Below, piece after piece: positions 7,532 to 16,050 of a stretch of 39,513 bases of DNA (position 1 is the first letter of the stretch; each line of letters starts with the position of its first letter). Location: contig CAYWTM010000017.1 of NCBI GenBank assembly GCA_964460185.1, positions 1-39,513 of the forward strand, in the 5' to 3' direction. A program made the position numbers and the translations under genes. The stretch comes from JAVJPJ01 sp040217295 (lineage in GTDB: Bacteria; Pseudomonadota; Alphaproteobacteria; Rhodobacterales; Rhodobacteraceae). Below the pieces are notes generated by a model. It made no database searches. It saw only the letters and a program-made list of their open reading frames with translations, and was not told the origin of the DNA.

Positions 7532-7643
7532 GCCCCCGTTGAGTGGCGAGGACAGCTGACCAACATAACGAACTGCCTTCTGGCGCGGAAAGACAAAGCT
7601 ATAAAGCAAAGCCGCGTTGGGCAGTCCATCAGAAGAGGTAAAA

Positions 7644-8660
7644 ATGAACAAATCCGTATTTATCGGCACACTCGCAGCAGCAGGTGTTGTCGCAAGTCTC
7701 GCTTCGGCCCAAACACTGGCCGATGTGCAAGAACGCGGCATTCTGAACTGTGGTGTGAATACCGGCCTGACCGGCTTTGCCGCGCCTGACGCGAACGGCG
7801 AGTGGGCAGGCTTTGACGTCAGCTTTTGCCGCGCTGTTGCAGCGGCAGTTCTGGGCGACGCAACCGCGATCAATTTCGTCCCGCTCACGGGCCAGACGCG
7901 TTTCACCGCGTTGGCAGCGGGCCAGATCGATGTGCTGTCGCGGAACACCACATGGACGTTCACTCGTGACGTCGACCTGGCGTTCGAATTCGTCGGCGTG
8001 AACTATTACGACGGTCAGGGATTTATCGCTCCGCGTGAGCTTGGCGTGTCTTCCGCAATGGAACTCGATGGCGCAACCATCTGCATTCAGACCGGCACCA
8101 CGACCGAACTGAACCTTGCTGATTTCTTCGCGTCGAACGAGATGAGCTACGAGCCCGTGCCGATCGAGACCAACGCAGAAGCCCTGCAACAGCTGCTGGC
8201 TGGGTCTTGCGACGTCTATACCACGGATGCGTCCGGTTTGGCCGCAAGCCGTGCAACCTTCGAAAATGCATCCGAATGGGTCATCTTGCCCGACATCATC
8301 TCCAAAGAACCGCTGGGCCCGCTTGTTCGCCACGGCGACAACGAATGGGGTGATATCGTTCGCTGGACGCTGAACGCGCTGATCTCGGCCGAAGAACTGG
8401 ACATCACCTCGGCCAACATCTCGGAACTGTCCGCCGGAACCGATAACCCCGAGATCAACCGTATCCTTGGTACCGAAGGCGATCTGGGCGCAATGCTCGG
8501 CCTCGACGCTGAATGGGCGGTTCGCGCCATTTCGGCCGGTGGCAACTACGGCGAGATCTTTGAAGGCAACATCGGCGAAGCAACGCCGATCGGTCTGGCC
8601 CGTGGCCTGAACGCCCAGTGGACGGACGGTGGTCTGCTCTACTCGCCGCCGTTCCGGTAA
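7644..8660 (+). CDS. aapJ: General L-amino-acid ABC transporter, periplasmic binding protein
   Basis: A 338-residue solute-binding protein that captures amino acids in the periplasm and delivers them to AapQM. Residues 1-22 form a signal peptide (MNKSVFIGTLAAAG, cleavage after ASA). The mature part has family landmarks such as RGILNCGVNTGL, WAGFDVSFCRAVAAAVLGD, RFTALAAGQIDVLSRNTTWT and the C-terminal GLARGLNAQWTDGGLLYSPPFR end region. The start at 7644 follows AGAGG at a normal distance; a longer frame from 7617 would spoil the signal peptide. It is the first gene of aapJQMP and is separated from aapQ by 142 bases holding a strong hairpin. Confidence 0.96.
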   Translation: MNKSVFIGTLAAAGVVASLASAQTLADVQERGILNCGVNTGLTGFAAPDANGEWAGFDVSFCRAVAAAVLGDATAINFVPLTGQTRFTALAAGQIDVLSRNTTWTFTRDVDLAFEFVGVNYYDGQGFIAPRELGVSSAMELDGATICIQTGTTTELNLADFFASNEMSYEPVPIETNAEALQQLLAGSCDVYTTDASGLAASRATFENASEWVILPDIISKEPLGPLVRHGDNEWGDIVRWTLNALISAEELDITSANISELSAGTDNPEINRILGTEGDLGAMLGLDAEWAVRAISAGGNYGEIFEGNIGEATPIGLARGLNAQWTDGGLLYSPPFR

Positions 8661-8675
8661 TATACGAAACGATCC

Positions 8676-8703
8676 AAGGGCGCAGACCATTGTCTGCGCC
8701 CTT
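8676..8703 (+). terminator. Strong hairpin between aapJ and aapQ (partial terminator or mRNA stabiliser)
   Basis: A perfect 12-bp stem (8676-8687 with 8692-8703) closed by a four-base loop CATT begins 15 bases after the aapJ stop. No T-run follows. Such hairpins after binding-protein genes are known to protect the upstream message from 3' decay and to lower permease expression. That fits the need for far more AapJ than AapQMP. Confidence 0.75.
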
Positions 8704-8802
8704 GTACCGTCTCCATTACAGTCATCCAGTACAAGTTTTTGGCCTGCCCCGATGCGGGCGGAGCATGATGGCTTGCATCGTTAGCATCGTCAGGGGCATG
8801 AC

Positions 8803-10020
8803 ATGTCGACCATTTCGGACCCTCCCGTTCCAAGTTTCCGGCTGAGCCAGCTGATCTACGACACGCGCTACCGGTCGCTCACGATCCAGGTCGTGGCGTT
8901 CATCCTTATCATGTCCGGTCTAGTCTGGTTGGCGAACAACACGGTTCAAAACCTCGCGGCACTCGGCAAGGATTTTGATCTCAGTTTCTTGTCCAGCCGC
9001 GCCGGTTACGACATCAATCAGCGATTGGTCGAATATTCCAACGACTCGAGCCACGGGCGCGCCGCGTTTGTCGGCATCCTGAATACGTTGCTGGTTGCCT
9101 TTGTCGGCTGCATCCTGGCCACGATTATCGGTGTTGCCGTAGGCGTGTTGCGGCTATCGAACAATTGGCTCGTCGCGCGCATCATGGGCGTCTACGTCGA
9201 GATGTTCCGCAACATTCCAACGCTGCTGTGGATCCTTATTGTCTTTGCGATCATGACCGAAGCGATGCCGGCGCCCAACGCGTTCCGTGGAGATACGCCG
9301 ACCGCTTCGATGCTGTTGGGCGACAGCGTTGCCATCACCAACCGGGGCGTCTACATCCCGGCCCCGATCTGGGGCGAAGGGTCACTGATGCTGATCGCCG
9401 TATTCGTCGCATCGCTGGTCGGTATCTTCGCGTTCCGCCGCTATGCCGGAAAACGCCAGGAAGCAACGGGTGACATCCTACCCGTGTTCTGGATTTCGCT
9501 GGGTCTTTTCGTGCTTCCCTCGCTGCTCGCCTATTTCATCCTCGGGCGTCCGGTGACACTCGACTACCCTGAACTGCGCGGTTTCAACTTTCAGGGTGGT
9601 ACCCATTTGCGGAACTCCTTCATCGGACTGACGCTGGCGCTTGCGCTGTATACCAGCGCCTTTATCGCGGAAAACGTCCGGGCCGGTATCCTAGCCATTT
9701 CGAAGGGCCAGACAGAGGCCGCGTTTGCGCTTGGGCTGCGACCGAACCGGACGATGAATCTTGTGATCTTGCCACAGGCGTTGCGGGTCATCATTCCGCC
9801 GCTGATCTCGCAGTATCTGAACCTGACCAAGAATTCGTCGCTGGCGATCGCGGTCGGATACATGGATGTTCGGTCGACCCTCGGGGGGATCACGATCAAC
9901 CAGACGGGCCGCGAGTTGGAAGGGATGCTTTTGCTGGGGCTGTTCTATCTGGTGACGTCGCTGGTGATCTCGAGTTCGATAAACCTCTATAATAAATCTG
10001 TGTCCCTGAAGGAGCGTTGA
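8803..10020 (+). CDS. aapQ: General L-amino-acid ABC transporter, permease AapQ
   Basis: A 405-residue inner-membrane permease of the polar amino-acid transporter class. The C-terminal third has the EAA loop that contacts the ATPase (VRAGILAISKGQTEAAFALG, then PQALRVIIPPLISQYLNLTK). Residues 130-145 (EMFRNIPTLLWILIV) are also family-typical. The length is larger than that of ordinary HisQ/M-type permeases (about 220-250), as is usual for AapQ with its inserted helices. The ATG at 8803 has AGGGG six bases upstream. Only one base separates its stop from aapM, so the two are coupled. AapQ and AapM form the heteromeric channel. Confidence 0.95.
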   Translation: MSTISDPPVPSFRLSQLIYDTRYRSLTIQVVAFILIMSGLVWLANNTVQNLAALGKDFDLSFLSSRAGYDINQRLVEYSNDSSHGRAAFVGILNTLLVAFVGCILATIIGVAVGVLRLSNNWLVARIMGVYVEMFRNIPTLLWILIVFAIMTEAMPAPNAFRGDTPTASMLLGDSVAITNRGVYIPAPIWGEGSLMLIAVFVASLVGIFAFRRYAGKRQEATGDILPVFWISLGLFVLPSLLAYFILGRPVTLDYPELRGFNFQGGTHLRNSFIGLTLALALYTSAFIAENVRAGILAISKGQTEAAFALGLRPNRTMNLVILPQALRVIIPPLISQYLNLTKNSSLAIAVGYMDVRSTLGGITINQTGRELEGMLLLGLFYLVTSLVISSSINLYNKSVSLKER

Positions 10021-10021
10021 G

Positions 10022-11347
10022 ATGAACGATACGCAAACGGGAACCGTCGAGAACCCGGCCTACGTACGGGCTGAAATGATACCGGAACAGGCGCCACCTG
10101 CCACACAGGTGGGTGTGATCAAATGGCTGCGGGAAAACCTGTTTTCCTCATGGGCGAACACCCTGCTGACCATTGTGTCGGTCTACGTGGTGTATTGGAT
10201 CATCGGCCACATCTTTGGCTGGACGTTCTTTGGCATCTGGGATGCCGGTTCGTTATCGGAATGCCGCGCGATCCGTGACGAGCGGTATGGCGAAGGGGCA
10301 AGCGTCGCATGTTGGGCCGTTATTGCGGATCGTTGGGATCAGTTGATGTTCGGGTTCTACCCGTCTGAGTTGTATTGGCGGCCAGTACTGGCCATGGTCC
10401 TGTTCCTCGTGGCGATCGCGCCGGTCCTTTACGACAACCTGCCGCGCAAAATGTTGTTCTTCACGGTTGTGTCGCCATTCTTGCTGGTCTGGATCCTTTG
10501 GGGTGGCAGTATCTGGGGACCCGTGTGCGTTGCGCTAGGGTTTGTCCTGGGGTGGGCGGTGCTCAGCTATGGCACTGCGTTGATCGGCCGTCTGGGGGCG
10601 ACCATCGCCGCTATCTTGGTGCCGATCCTGTACTGGCTGTTCGCAGCAGGCCCGATTTCGGCGGCGCTTGGGTCGGTTGCACCCATCGGGCTGGAGGCCA
10701 TCTCGTCGGACGAATTCGGTGGGTTCTTGCTCGCTCTGGTCATCGGGATTTCATCTATCGTCTTGTCGCTGCCCCTTGGCATCGCACTGGCCCTCGGACG
10801 CCAATCGGACCTGTTCATCATCAACAAATCCAGCGTCATGTTCATCGAGGTGATCCGCGGTGTGCCTTTGATCGTGTGGCTGTTCACCGCGTCGCTCTTG
10901 CTGAACTACTTCCTGCCGCCAGGCACGAATTTCGACCTCATGCTGCGGGTGATCATCATGGTCACGCTGTTTGCCGCCGCCTACATCGCCGAAGTCATCC
11001 GTGGTGGTTTGGCTGCATTGCCGGCTGGACAGTACGAAGGCGCAGACAGTCTGGGCCTCGACTACTGGCAATCCATGCGGCTGATCGTTCTGCCACAAGC
11101 CTTGAAGATCTCCATTCCCGGTATCGTGTCCACCTTTATCGGGATCTTCAAGGACACGACGCTGGTGGTCTTCATCGGGTTGCTCGACCCGATCGGATTT
11201 ACCAATGCGATACGTGCGTCCACCGACTGGAACGGTATCTATTGGGAACTTTTCATATTCATCGGGCTTTGCTTCTTCGTGGCCTGCTTCTCGATGAGCC
11301 AGTATTCGCAATATCTGGAGCGCAAGCTCCGGACAGACAACCGCTGA
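10022..11347 (+). CDS. aapM: General L-amino-acid ABC transporter, permease AapM
   Basis: The 441-residue partner of AapQ. It has several membrane helices before the core, an EVIRGVPLIVWLF segment, and an EAA loop (IRGGLAALPAGQYEGADSLG, then LPQALKISIPGI and IFKDTTLVVFIGLLD). The first 40 residues are cytoplasmic. Its start lies one base after the aapQ stop and its end is 14 bases before aapP, so the operon is tightly packed. Length agrees with known AapM proteins. Confidence 0.95.
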   Translation: MNDTQTGTVENPAYVRAEMIPEQAPPATQVGVIKWLRENLFSSWANTLLTIVSVYVVYWIIGHIFGWTFFGIWDAGSLSECRAIRDERYGEGASVACWAVIADRWDQLMFGFYPSELYWRPVLAMVLFLVAIAPVLYDNLPRKMLFFTVVSPFLLVWILWGGSIWGPVCVALGFVLGWAVLSYGTALIGRLGATIAAILVPILYWLFAAGPISAALGSVAPIGLEAISSDEFGGFLLALVIGISSIVLSLPLGIALALGRQSDLFIINKSSVMFIEVIRGVPLIVWLFTASLLLNYFLPPGTNFDLMLRVIIMVTLFAAAYIAEVIRGGLAALPAGQYEGADSLGLDYWQSMRLIVLPQALKISIPGIVSTFIGIFKDTTLVVFIGLLDPIGFTNAIRASTDWNGIYWELFIFIGLCFFVACFSMSQYSQYLERKLRTDNR

Positions 11348-11361
11348 GGGAGTCCTGATCC

Positions 11362-12165
11362 ATGGCTGACCTATCCACCAATCTGGTCGAACAACGGCAG
11401 ATCGACCGATCGCAAATGAAGGTCTCTGACGAGATCGCCATCGAAATGCGCGACGTGAACAAGTGGTTCGGCACCTTTCACGTGCTGCGCGACATCAATC
11501 TGACCGTCAACCGTGGAGAACGCATCGTGATCTGCGGCCCGTCCGGGTCCGGTAAATCGACGCTGATCCGTTGCATCAATGCGCTGGAAGAACATCAGAG
11601 AGGCTCCATCACCGTCGATGGAACGCTGTTGTCCAATGACCTCAAGAACATTGACAAGATCCGGTCCGAGGTCGGGATGTGCTTTCAACAGTTCAACCTG
11701 TTTCCACATCTGACAATCCTCGAAAACTGCACCCTCGCGCCGATCTGGGTCCGCAAGACACCCAAGAAAGAGGCCGAGGAAACGGCGATGTACTTCCTCG
11801 AGAAGGTCAAGATCCCCGAGCAGGCCATGAAGTATCCCGGCCAGCTGTCGGGCGGTCAGCAGCAACGCGTGGCCATCGCCCGATCCCTTTGCATGCGTCC
11901 GCGGATCATGTTGTTCGATGAACCTACATCGGCGCTGGACCCCGAGATGATCAAGGAGGTTCTCGACACGATGATCCAGCTTGCCGAAGAAGGCATGACC
12001 ATGATTTGCGTGACGCACGAGATGGGTTTTGCCCGTCAGGTCGCCAACCGAGTGATCTTCATGGATGTCGGCCAGATCGTCGAGCAGAACGAGCCGGAGG
12101 AGTTCTTTACGAACCCGAAATCCGATCGCACCAAACTGTTCCTCAGCCAGATCCTGGGTCACTGA
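11362..12165 (+). CDS. aapP: General L-amino-acid ABC transporter, ATPase AapP
   Basis: The 267-residue ATP-binding subunit energising AapQM. Motifs in order: Walker A GPSGSGKST, Q-loop CFQQFNLFPH, signature LSGGQQQRVAIARSL, Walker B MLFDEPTSALDPE and the H-loop VTHEMGFA. The ATG at 11362 is preceded by GAGGGAG. About 25 residues precede the ABC domain proper, which is normal for AapP. It is the last gene of the operon and is followed by an array of hairpins before the convergent sixA gene. Confidence 0.97.
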   Translation: MADLSTNLVEQRQIDRSQMKVSDEIAIEMRDVNKWFGTFHVLRDINLTVNRGERIVICGPSGSGKSTLIRCINALEEHQRGSITVDGTLLSNDLKNIDKIRSEVGMCFQQFNLFPHLTILENCTLAPIWVRKTPKKEAEETAMYFLEKVKIPEQAMKYPGQLSGGQQQRVAIARSLCMRPRIMLFDEPTSALDPEMIKEVLDTMIQLAEEGMTMICVTHEMGFARQVANRVIFMDVGQIVEQNEPEEFFTNPKSDRTKLFLSQILGH

Positions 12166-12172
12166 GTACTCT

Positions 12173-12315
12173 GGGGCGGCGCAGGTCCTTGCCGTGCTGC
12201 CCCAAAGCCTTGCAAGGCTTTGACGAGACCTTTGCAAAGGTCTCGCGCAGGCCTTGAGGCGCTGCGCGGCCAAAAAGGCTTGCAAGCCTTTTTGCAAATC
12301 CCTTGAAAGGGATTT
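12173..12315. repeat. Array of six consecutive hairpins/palindromes in the aapP-sixA convergent gap
   Basis: Almost the whole gap folds into adjacent hairpins. (A) 12173-12203, an imperfect stem with GGGGCGGC against GCTGCCCC. (B) 12204-12221, a perfect 18-bp palindrome. (C) 12224-12245, a perfect 22-bp palindrome. (D) 12245-12267, GCGCAG/CTGCGC outer stem with GCC-TTGA-GGC inside. (E) 12271-12294, a perfect 24-bp palindrome. (F) 12296-12315, a 9-bp stem around GA, followed by T. B, C and E all have TTGCAA at their centre. The array may act as a two-way terminator or be a family of mobile intergenic palindromes. Confidence 0.85.
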
Positions 12316-12324
12316 TCTGCGCCC

Positions 12325-12825
12325 TCAGACATCGTGGGGCGTGACAAAATCCACGACATCGCCCATCCCCCACGACACCTGATCCCATGTGTCGACGGCG
12401 AAGGCGCAGACCAGCGTCGCGCAGGTCGGGTAGTCTATGAAACGCCCATGGCTGGGGGGCATCGACACCAGGCGATACGCGGCCTCCGAGATGCCCGGAT
12501 TGTGACCAACGATCATCACGGCAGACGCGTGTGCGGCCTGCAGAGTTGCAAGCAGTGTCGCGCCTTCAGCGTGATAGAGCTGGTCCAGGAACGTCACCGG
12601 CACCTCCCGCCCGAATTCCGCTGACAAGAGCATCCAGGTTTCTCGCGTGCGCGTTGCGGCAGACACCAGTGCCTGACCTGGCAGATGCCCCTGCGCGGCC
12701 AGCCATGCGCCGATGCGCGGCGCGTCCCGGCGTCCCCGGGCGTTCAGCGAACGATCGCGGTCTTGCAGCATCGGGTCGCCCCAGTCGCTTTTGGCGTGAC
12801 GCGTCAGGATCAGCTTGAGGGGCAT
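12325..12825 (-). CDS. sixA: SixA-type phosphohistidine phosphatase
   Basis: A 166-residue histidine phosphatase of the phosphoglycerate-mutase-like superfamily. The catalytic motif TRHAKSDW near the N-terminus carries the His that accepts the phosphoryl group (H10), with R9 beside it. MIVGHNPGIS holds the second active-site His. SixA removes phosphate from histidine of phosphotransfer proteins such as the HPt domain of ArcB or nitrogen-PTS components; the target here is unknown. AAGGA lies about 9 bases before the ATG at 12825. It converges with aapP across the hairpin array and lies downstream of the ferredoxin-like gene, 141 bases away. Confidence 0.88.
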   Translation of the reverse strand: MPLKLILTRHAKSDWGDPMLQDRDRSLNARGRRDAPRIGAWLAAQGHLPGQALVSAATRTRETWMLLSAEFGREVPVTFLDQLYHAEGATLLATLQAAHASAVMIVGHNPGISEAAYRLVSMPPSHGRFIDYPTCATLVCAFAVDTWDQVSWGMGDVVDFVTPHDV

Positions 12826-12966
12826 GGCGGAATATCCTTGGAAAGCGCGACATCACCGGCAACCGTGGTCACCGTAACCTTACATACCTTGGCACGCGGC
12901 AGGTTGAAACGCGCTGGGCGGTCGTGGCGTGCAAATTCGATCTGTCCCGAGATCAGTTGTCGGTTT

Positions 12967-13629
12967 TCAGGGCGACCCTCGATGAAACTGCGCCATGTGA
13001 TATGCGCTTTGAGCGTCGGTTCGGCCATAGCTTTGGCTCAGCGGGCAAGCTCGCCGCGCGCGGCATCCGCGTTCGAGGCAATCGGACCCGGCCTTGGTAC
13101 GGAGATGAGAGTGACAGGCATCGGTATCATATCCCTGTGGCGTCAGCGCGTTCACGGGGCAGGCTGTTTGGCAGGGGGCAGCGCAGTCGATACAAGGGGC
13201 GCTGGCCGCCGGGGCAGGCAAGGCGATATGGCTCTTCAGCGCGAGAGCCCCGCGGAATGAGACCATCAGCCCCGCCGTGTCATGAACCAGCAGGGAAACC
13301 GGGCTGGCACTTGTTCGCCCGGTTCTCTGGGCCCAGGTGATGAATGGCTGATAAGGCGGCCCACCAAAGGGAAAGATGGCCTTGCCGCCCAAATCGCACG
13401 CGAGCCGTCCGATGATGCGACGCGACCAACGATCGACAGGATCGGGTTTGCCATCGGCGAACTCGGGCTGGGCGGTGACATGTGCCCAATATCCCGGCTC
13501 GACGGGGCCGATCATCAGGAGGGTCCGGCATCCCGCAGGGGCTGTGTCATCCGGTCCCGGGTGAAAACCGCCCAGAATGCACAGGCGATGTGGGGCGAGG
13601 CGTGTGTCGATATCGTGATACTGGTTCAT
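12967..13629 (-). CDS. Ferredoxin-like 4Fe-4S protein
   Basis: A 220-residue protein with an iron-sulfur site near residues 140-155: C-x2-C-x3-C-x3-C-P in PCIDCAAPCQTACPVNAL. A second group of cysteines follows (ACHSHLR, DCLERGC, RRACPLS) without the perfect spacing of a second cluster. This arrangement resembles the ferredoxin part of QueG-like proteins, but no corrinoid-binding domain is present. The start at 13629 follows GAGAGG; a GTG at 13680 would overlap argB. It reads in the same direction as argB, 47 bases downstream. The reaction is unknown; electron transfer is inferred from the cysteines only. Confidence 0.78.
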   Translation of the reverse strand: MNQYHDIDTRLAPHRLCILGGFHPGPDDTAPAGCRTLLMIGPVEPGYWAHVTAQPEFADGKPDPVDRWSRRIIGRLACDLGGKAIFPFGGPPYQPFITWAQRTGRTSASPVSLLVHDTAGLMVSFRGALALKSHIALPAPAASAPCIDCAAPCQTACPVNALTPQGYDTDACHSHLRTKAGSDCLERGCRARRACPLSQSYGRTDAQSAYHMAQFHRGSP

Positions 13630-13676
13630 GCGCCTCTCGCCCGTGCCGCCATCTGCCCGCAGGCGGGAAAAGGGGC

Positions 13677-14537
13677 TCACACCCGGATCATGGATCCGGC
13701 GCCATGTTCGGTGAACAACTCCAACAACACGGCATTGGGCACGCGTCCGTCGACGATGGTACAGGCCCTGACCCCGTTGCGCACCGCCAGGACGGCGGTT
13801 TGGGTCTTGGGGATCATCCCGCCCGAGATGATGCCTCTGCGGGTCATTTCTTCCACCTCGTCGGCCTTCAGGGCAGTGACCAGTTCGCCCTTTTCGTTCT
13901 TCACGCCAGCCACGTTCGTCAGCAACAACAGGCGATCGGCCTGCAAGGCTGCCGCGATCGCGCCGGCCGCGGTGTCGCCGTTCACGTTGAACGTCTCGCC
14001 ATTGCGGCCTGCGCCCAACGGGGCGATCACAGGGATGATGTCATCGGCAAACAGGTTGCGCAGGACGTTGGGGTTTACGTCGACCGGTTCCCCGACAAAG
14101 CCCAATTTCGGGTCCGCTGGATCGCAGATCATCAGGTTGGCATCCTTACCCGACAAACCGACCGCAGTGCCACCCTGACCCATGATGGCTTGCACGATCC
14201 GTTTGTTCACAAGACCCGACAGAACCATTTCCACCACTTCCACCGTGGCCTGATCGGTGACGCGCTTTCCATCCACGAATTCGGATTGAATGCCGAGCTT
14301 GTCCAGCATGTCATTGATCATCGGTCCGCCGCCATGAACCACGACCGGGTTCACGCCGACCTGCCTGAGCAGCACGATATCGCGGGCGAAACTGGCCATT
14401 GCCTCGTCATCGCCCATGGCGTTGCCGCCGAATTTCACCACGACAACGGCGTCATCATAGCGCTGCAGGTAGGGCAGGGCCTCGGAAAGGGTGCGGGCAG
14501 TGGCGATGTTGTCGCGGGTCATATCTCGGGTCTTCAT
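13677..14537 (-). CDS. argB: Acetylglutamate kinase
   Basis: A 286-residue amino-acid kinase catalysing the second step of arginine synthesis, phosphorylation of N-acetylglutamate. The nucleotide and substrate motifs VVKFGGNAM, VVVHGGGPMI, ETFNVNGDTAAGAIA, LLLLTNVAGV and ISGGMIPKTQTA are all present and intact. The ATG at 14537 has GAGG six bases upstream, better than the ATG four codons earlier (14549). It follows engB by about 119 bases, which is enough for its own promoter, although none is obvious. Association of argB with engB and yidC is common in this group. Confidence 0.97.
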   Translation of the reverse strand: MKTRDMTRDNIATARTLSEALPYLQRYDDAVVVVKFGGNAMGDDEAMASFARDIVLLRQVGVNPVVVHGGGPMINDMLDKLGIQSEFVDGKRVTDQATVEVVEMVLSGLVNKRIVQAIMGQGGTAVGLSGKDANLMICDPADPKLGFVGEPVDVNPNVLRNLFADDIIPVIAPLGAGRNGETFNVNGDTAAGAIAAALQADRLLLLTNVAGVKNEKGELVTALKADEVEEMTRRGIISGGMIPKTQTAVLAVRNGVRACTIVDGRVPNAVLLELFTEHGAGSMIRV

Positions 14538-14656
14538 GCTGGGCCTCACATGGCGATGACCCTGATTAAGCGACCCGCGCCCCCGTGTGAAGCGGTGCTA
14601 TGGTATTTTGGGGAAAGGTGGCTGCGGATCCTTGGGCGCGACCGGACCCGCGCAGG

Positions 14657-15310
14657 TCAAACGATGCCGGCGATGATGCTGCGCAAGGTGGCGATGCCGT
14701 CGCCTTTTTCGGAAGAGGTCAGCACCAACTCCGGAAAGGCCGCCGGATGCTTGACCAATGCCGCGCGGGTGCGGGCCAGCGCCGTATCGCTGTCCTTGTC
14801 CTTTACCTTGTCGGATTTCGTCAGCACCACCTGGAAGGGGACCGCCGCGGTGTCGAGCAGGCTCATGATCTCTTCGTCCACGGCCTTCACACCATGTCGC
14901 CCGTCGATCAGCACGAAAGCCCGGCGCAAGGTCGCGCGGCCCTGAAGGTAGGATTTCAACAGCGCTTGCCATTTCTTGACGACGGCAACGGGTGCCTCGG
15001 CATAGCCGTAGCCGGGCAAATCGACGATGTAGTGGCTTTCGCCGAGCGTGAAGTAGTTGATTTCCTGTGTGCGCCCCGGCGTGTTGGACGCCCGCGCAAG
15101 TGCCTTTCGGCCTGTCAGCGCGTTGATCAGGGTGGATTTTCCGACATTGGATCGGCCGGCAAAACAAATCTCGGGTCGGTCGGCAGGCGGCAGGCCGTTC
15201 ATGGCGACCACGCCCTTGAGGAACTCTGCGCCGCCGGCGAACAGCATGCGACCGGTCTCGCGGGTCGCGTCGTCGGGTTCGGGGGCAAGGGGAAAGGGCA
15301 GGGTGTTCAT
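14657..15310 (-). CDS. engB: Ribosome-biogenesis GTPase EngB/YihA/YsxC
   Basis: A 217-residue TRAFAC-class GTPase needed for large ribosomal subunit assembly. G1 is AGRSNVGKSTLI, G2 lies in NTPGRTQEINYF, G3 is VDLPGYGYA, G4 is LTKSDKVK and G5 is TSSEKGDG. Its ATG at 15310 overlaps the stop of the MOSC gene (ATGA), so it is translated in a chain with yidC and the MOSC gene. Longer readings upstream run through the MOSC gene and can be dismissed. Confidence 0.97.
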   Translation of the reverse strand: MNTLPFPLAPEPDDATRETGRMLFAGGAEFLKGVVAMNGLPPADRPEICFAGRSNVGKSTLINALTGRKALARASNTPGRTQEINYFTLGESHYIVDLPGYGYAEAPVAVVKKWQALLKSYLQGRATLRRAFVLIDGRHGVKAVDEEIMSLLDTAAVPFQVVLTKSDKVKDKDSDTALARTRAALVKHPAAFPELVLTSSEKGDGIATLRSIIAGIV

Positions 15311-16050
15311 GCGAGGGCCACCTTTTCTCCGGTGCGTATGATCCCGCCGGTTCGGACCATGGCGTAAACGCCGAATTGCGTGTGACCCCAACCGTCCTGC
15401 AGCGCCGAAAGCGTATCGGCATCGCGGCGGCCGGTGGCCGGGTTGGCTTCGGTCGCGCGACAGCGGCCAATCGGTTCAATCACCTCGAGCACGGTATCCC
15501 CGAGCTTGAGGAATTTGCCGACGAGATCGAATTCTTCCCATGGGGCCAGGCCATCCAGCCACAGGTTCGCGCGGAACCGGCGGCGATCAAGATCCCGGCC
15601 GAGTTTTTGCGACAGAGCCCGCAAGGACGCGCAGTTCAGGATCGAGACCGAGGCGAAATTGGCATCTGCCATCCCGATCTCGGGGGATTTGACCAGGGCC
15701 GCTGCCGGGGGCCGTTCGGAAGGATAGATCGGTGCCAGCCATTCAAAAAGCGGTGCGGCGGCACCGGGCAAACCCGGTTCCACCGTCAGGTCCGGGCGAT
15801 CGGGGTGTGACAACCGGATCGCATCGCCTGTGACGCGGGCCGTGATGGCCATCAGGGACGGCCCTTTTGCGCCTCGAAGGAAGTTGCGGCATGACCGCCA
15901 GCCATCGCCCGCCTGACCGCCGCTTTCCAGAACGGCCCAGGCGCGGTCCAGCGGCAAGGGGCGATCCGCTGTCAGCTCGACCTGGTCCAGCGGTTCCGCC
16001 CCGATGCCCTTGATCGGGTAGCGCCAGATCTGATCGAGCGTCCAGCTCAT
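15307..16050 (-). CDS. MOSC-domain protein
   Basis: A 247-residue protein with an N-terminal MOSC beta-barrel segment (IWRYPIKGIG) and a MOSC domain holding RRFRANLWLDGLAPWEE and the family's conserved cysteine region GRCRATEANPATGRRD. MOSC proteins bind molybdenum cofactor or transfer sulfur, as in YcbX/YiiM-type detoxification of N-hydroxylated compounds. The exact substrate is not evident. Its start overlaps the yidC stop and its stop overlaps the engB start, so three genes are translationally coupled. This yidC-MOSC-engB order is typical of Rhodobacteraceae. Confidence 0.9.
   Translation of the reverse strand: MSWTLDQIWRYPIKGIGAEPLDQVELTADRPLPLDRAWAVLESGGQAGDGWRSCRNFLRGAKGPSLMAITARVTGDAIRLSHPDRPDLTVEPGLPGAAAPLFEWLAPIYPSERPPAAALVKSPEIGMADANFASVSILNCASLRALSQKLGRDLDRRRFRANLWLDGLAPWEEFDLVGKFLKLGDTVLEVIEPIGRCRATEANPATGRRDADTLSALQDGWGHTQFGVYAMVRTGGIIRTGEKVALA

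Noticed and set aside
12810..13028. 72-residue minus-strand ORF between sixA and the ferredoxin-like gene
   Set aside because: It overlaps the 3' end of the ferredoxin-like gene by about 60 bases and the sixA start, has no clear ribosome-binding site and no recognised family. A shorter real protein within it cannot be excluded.
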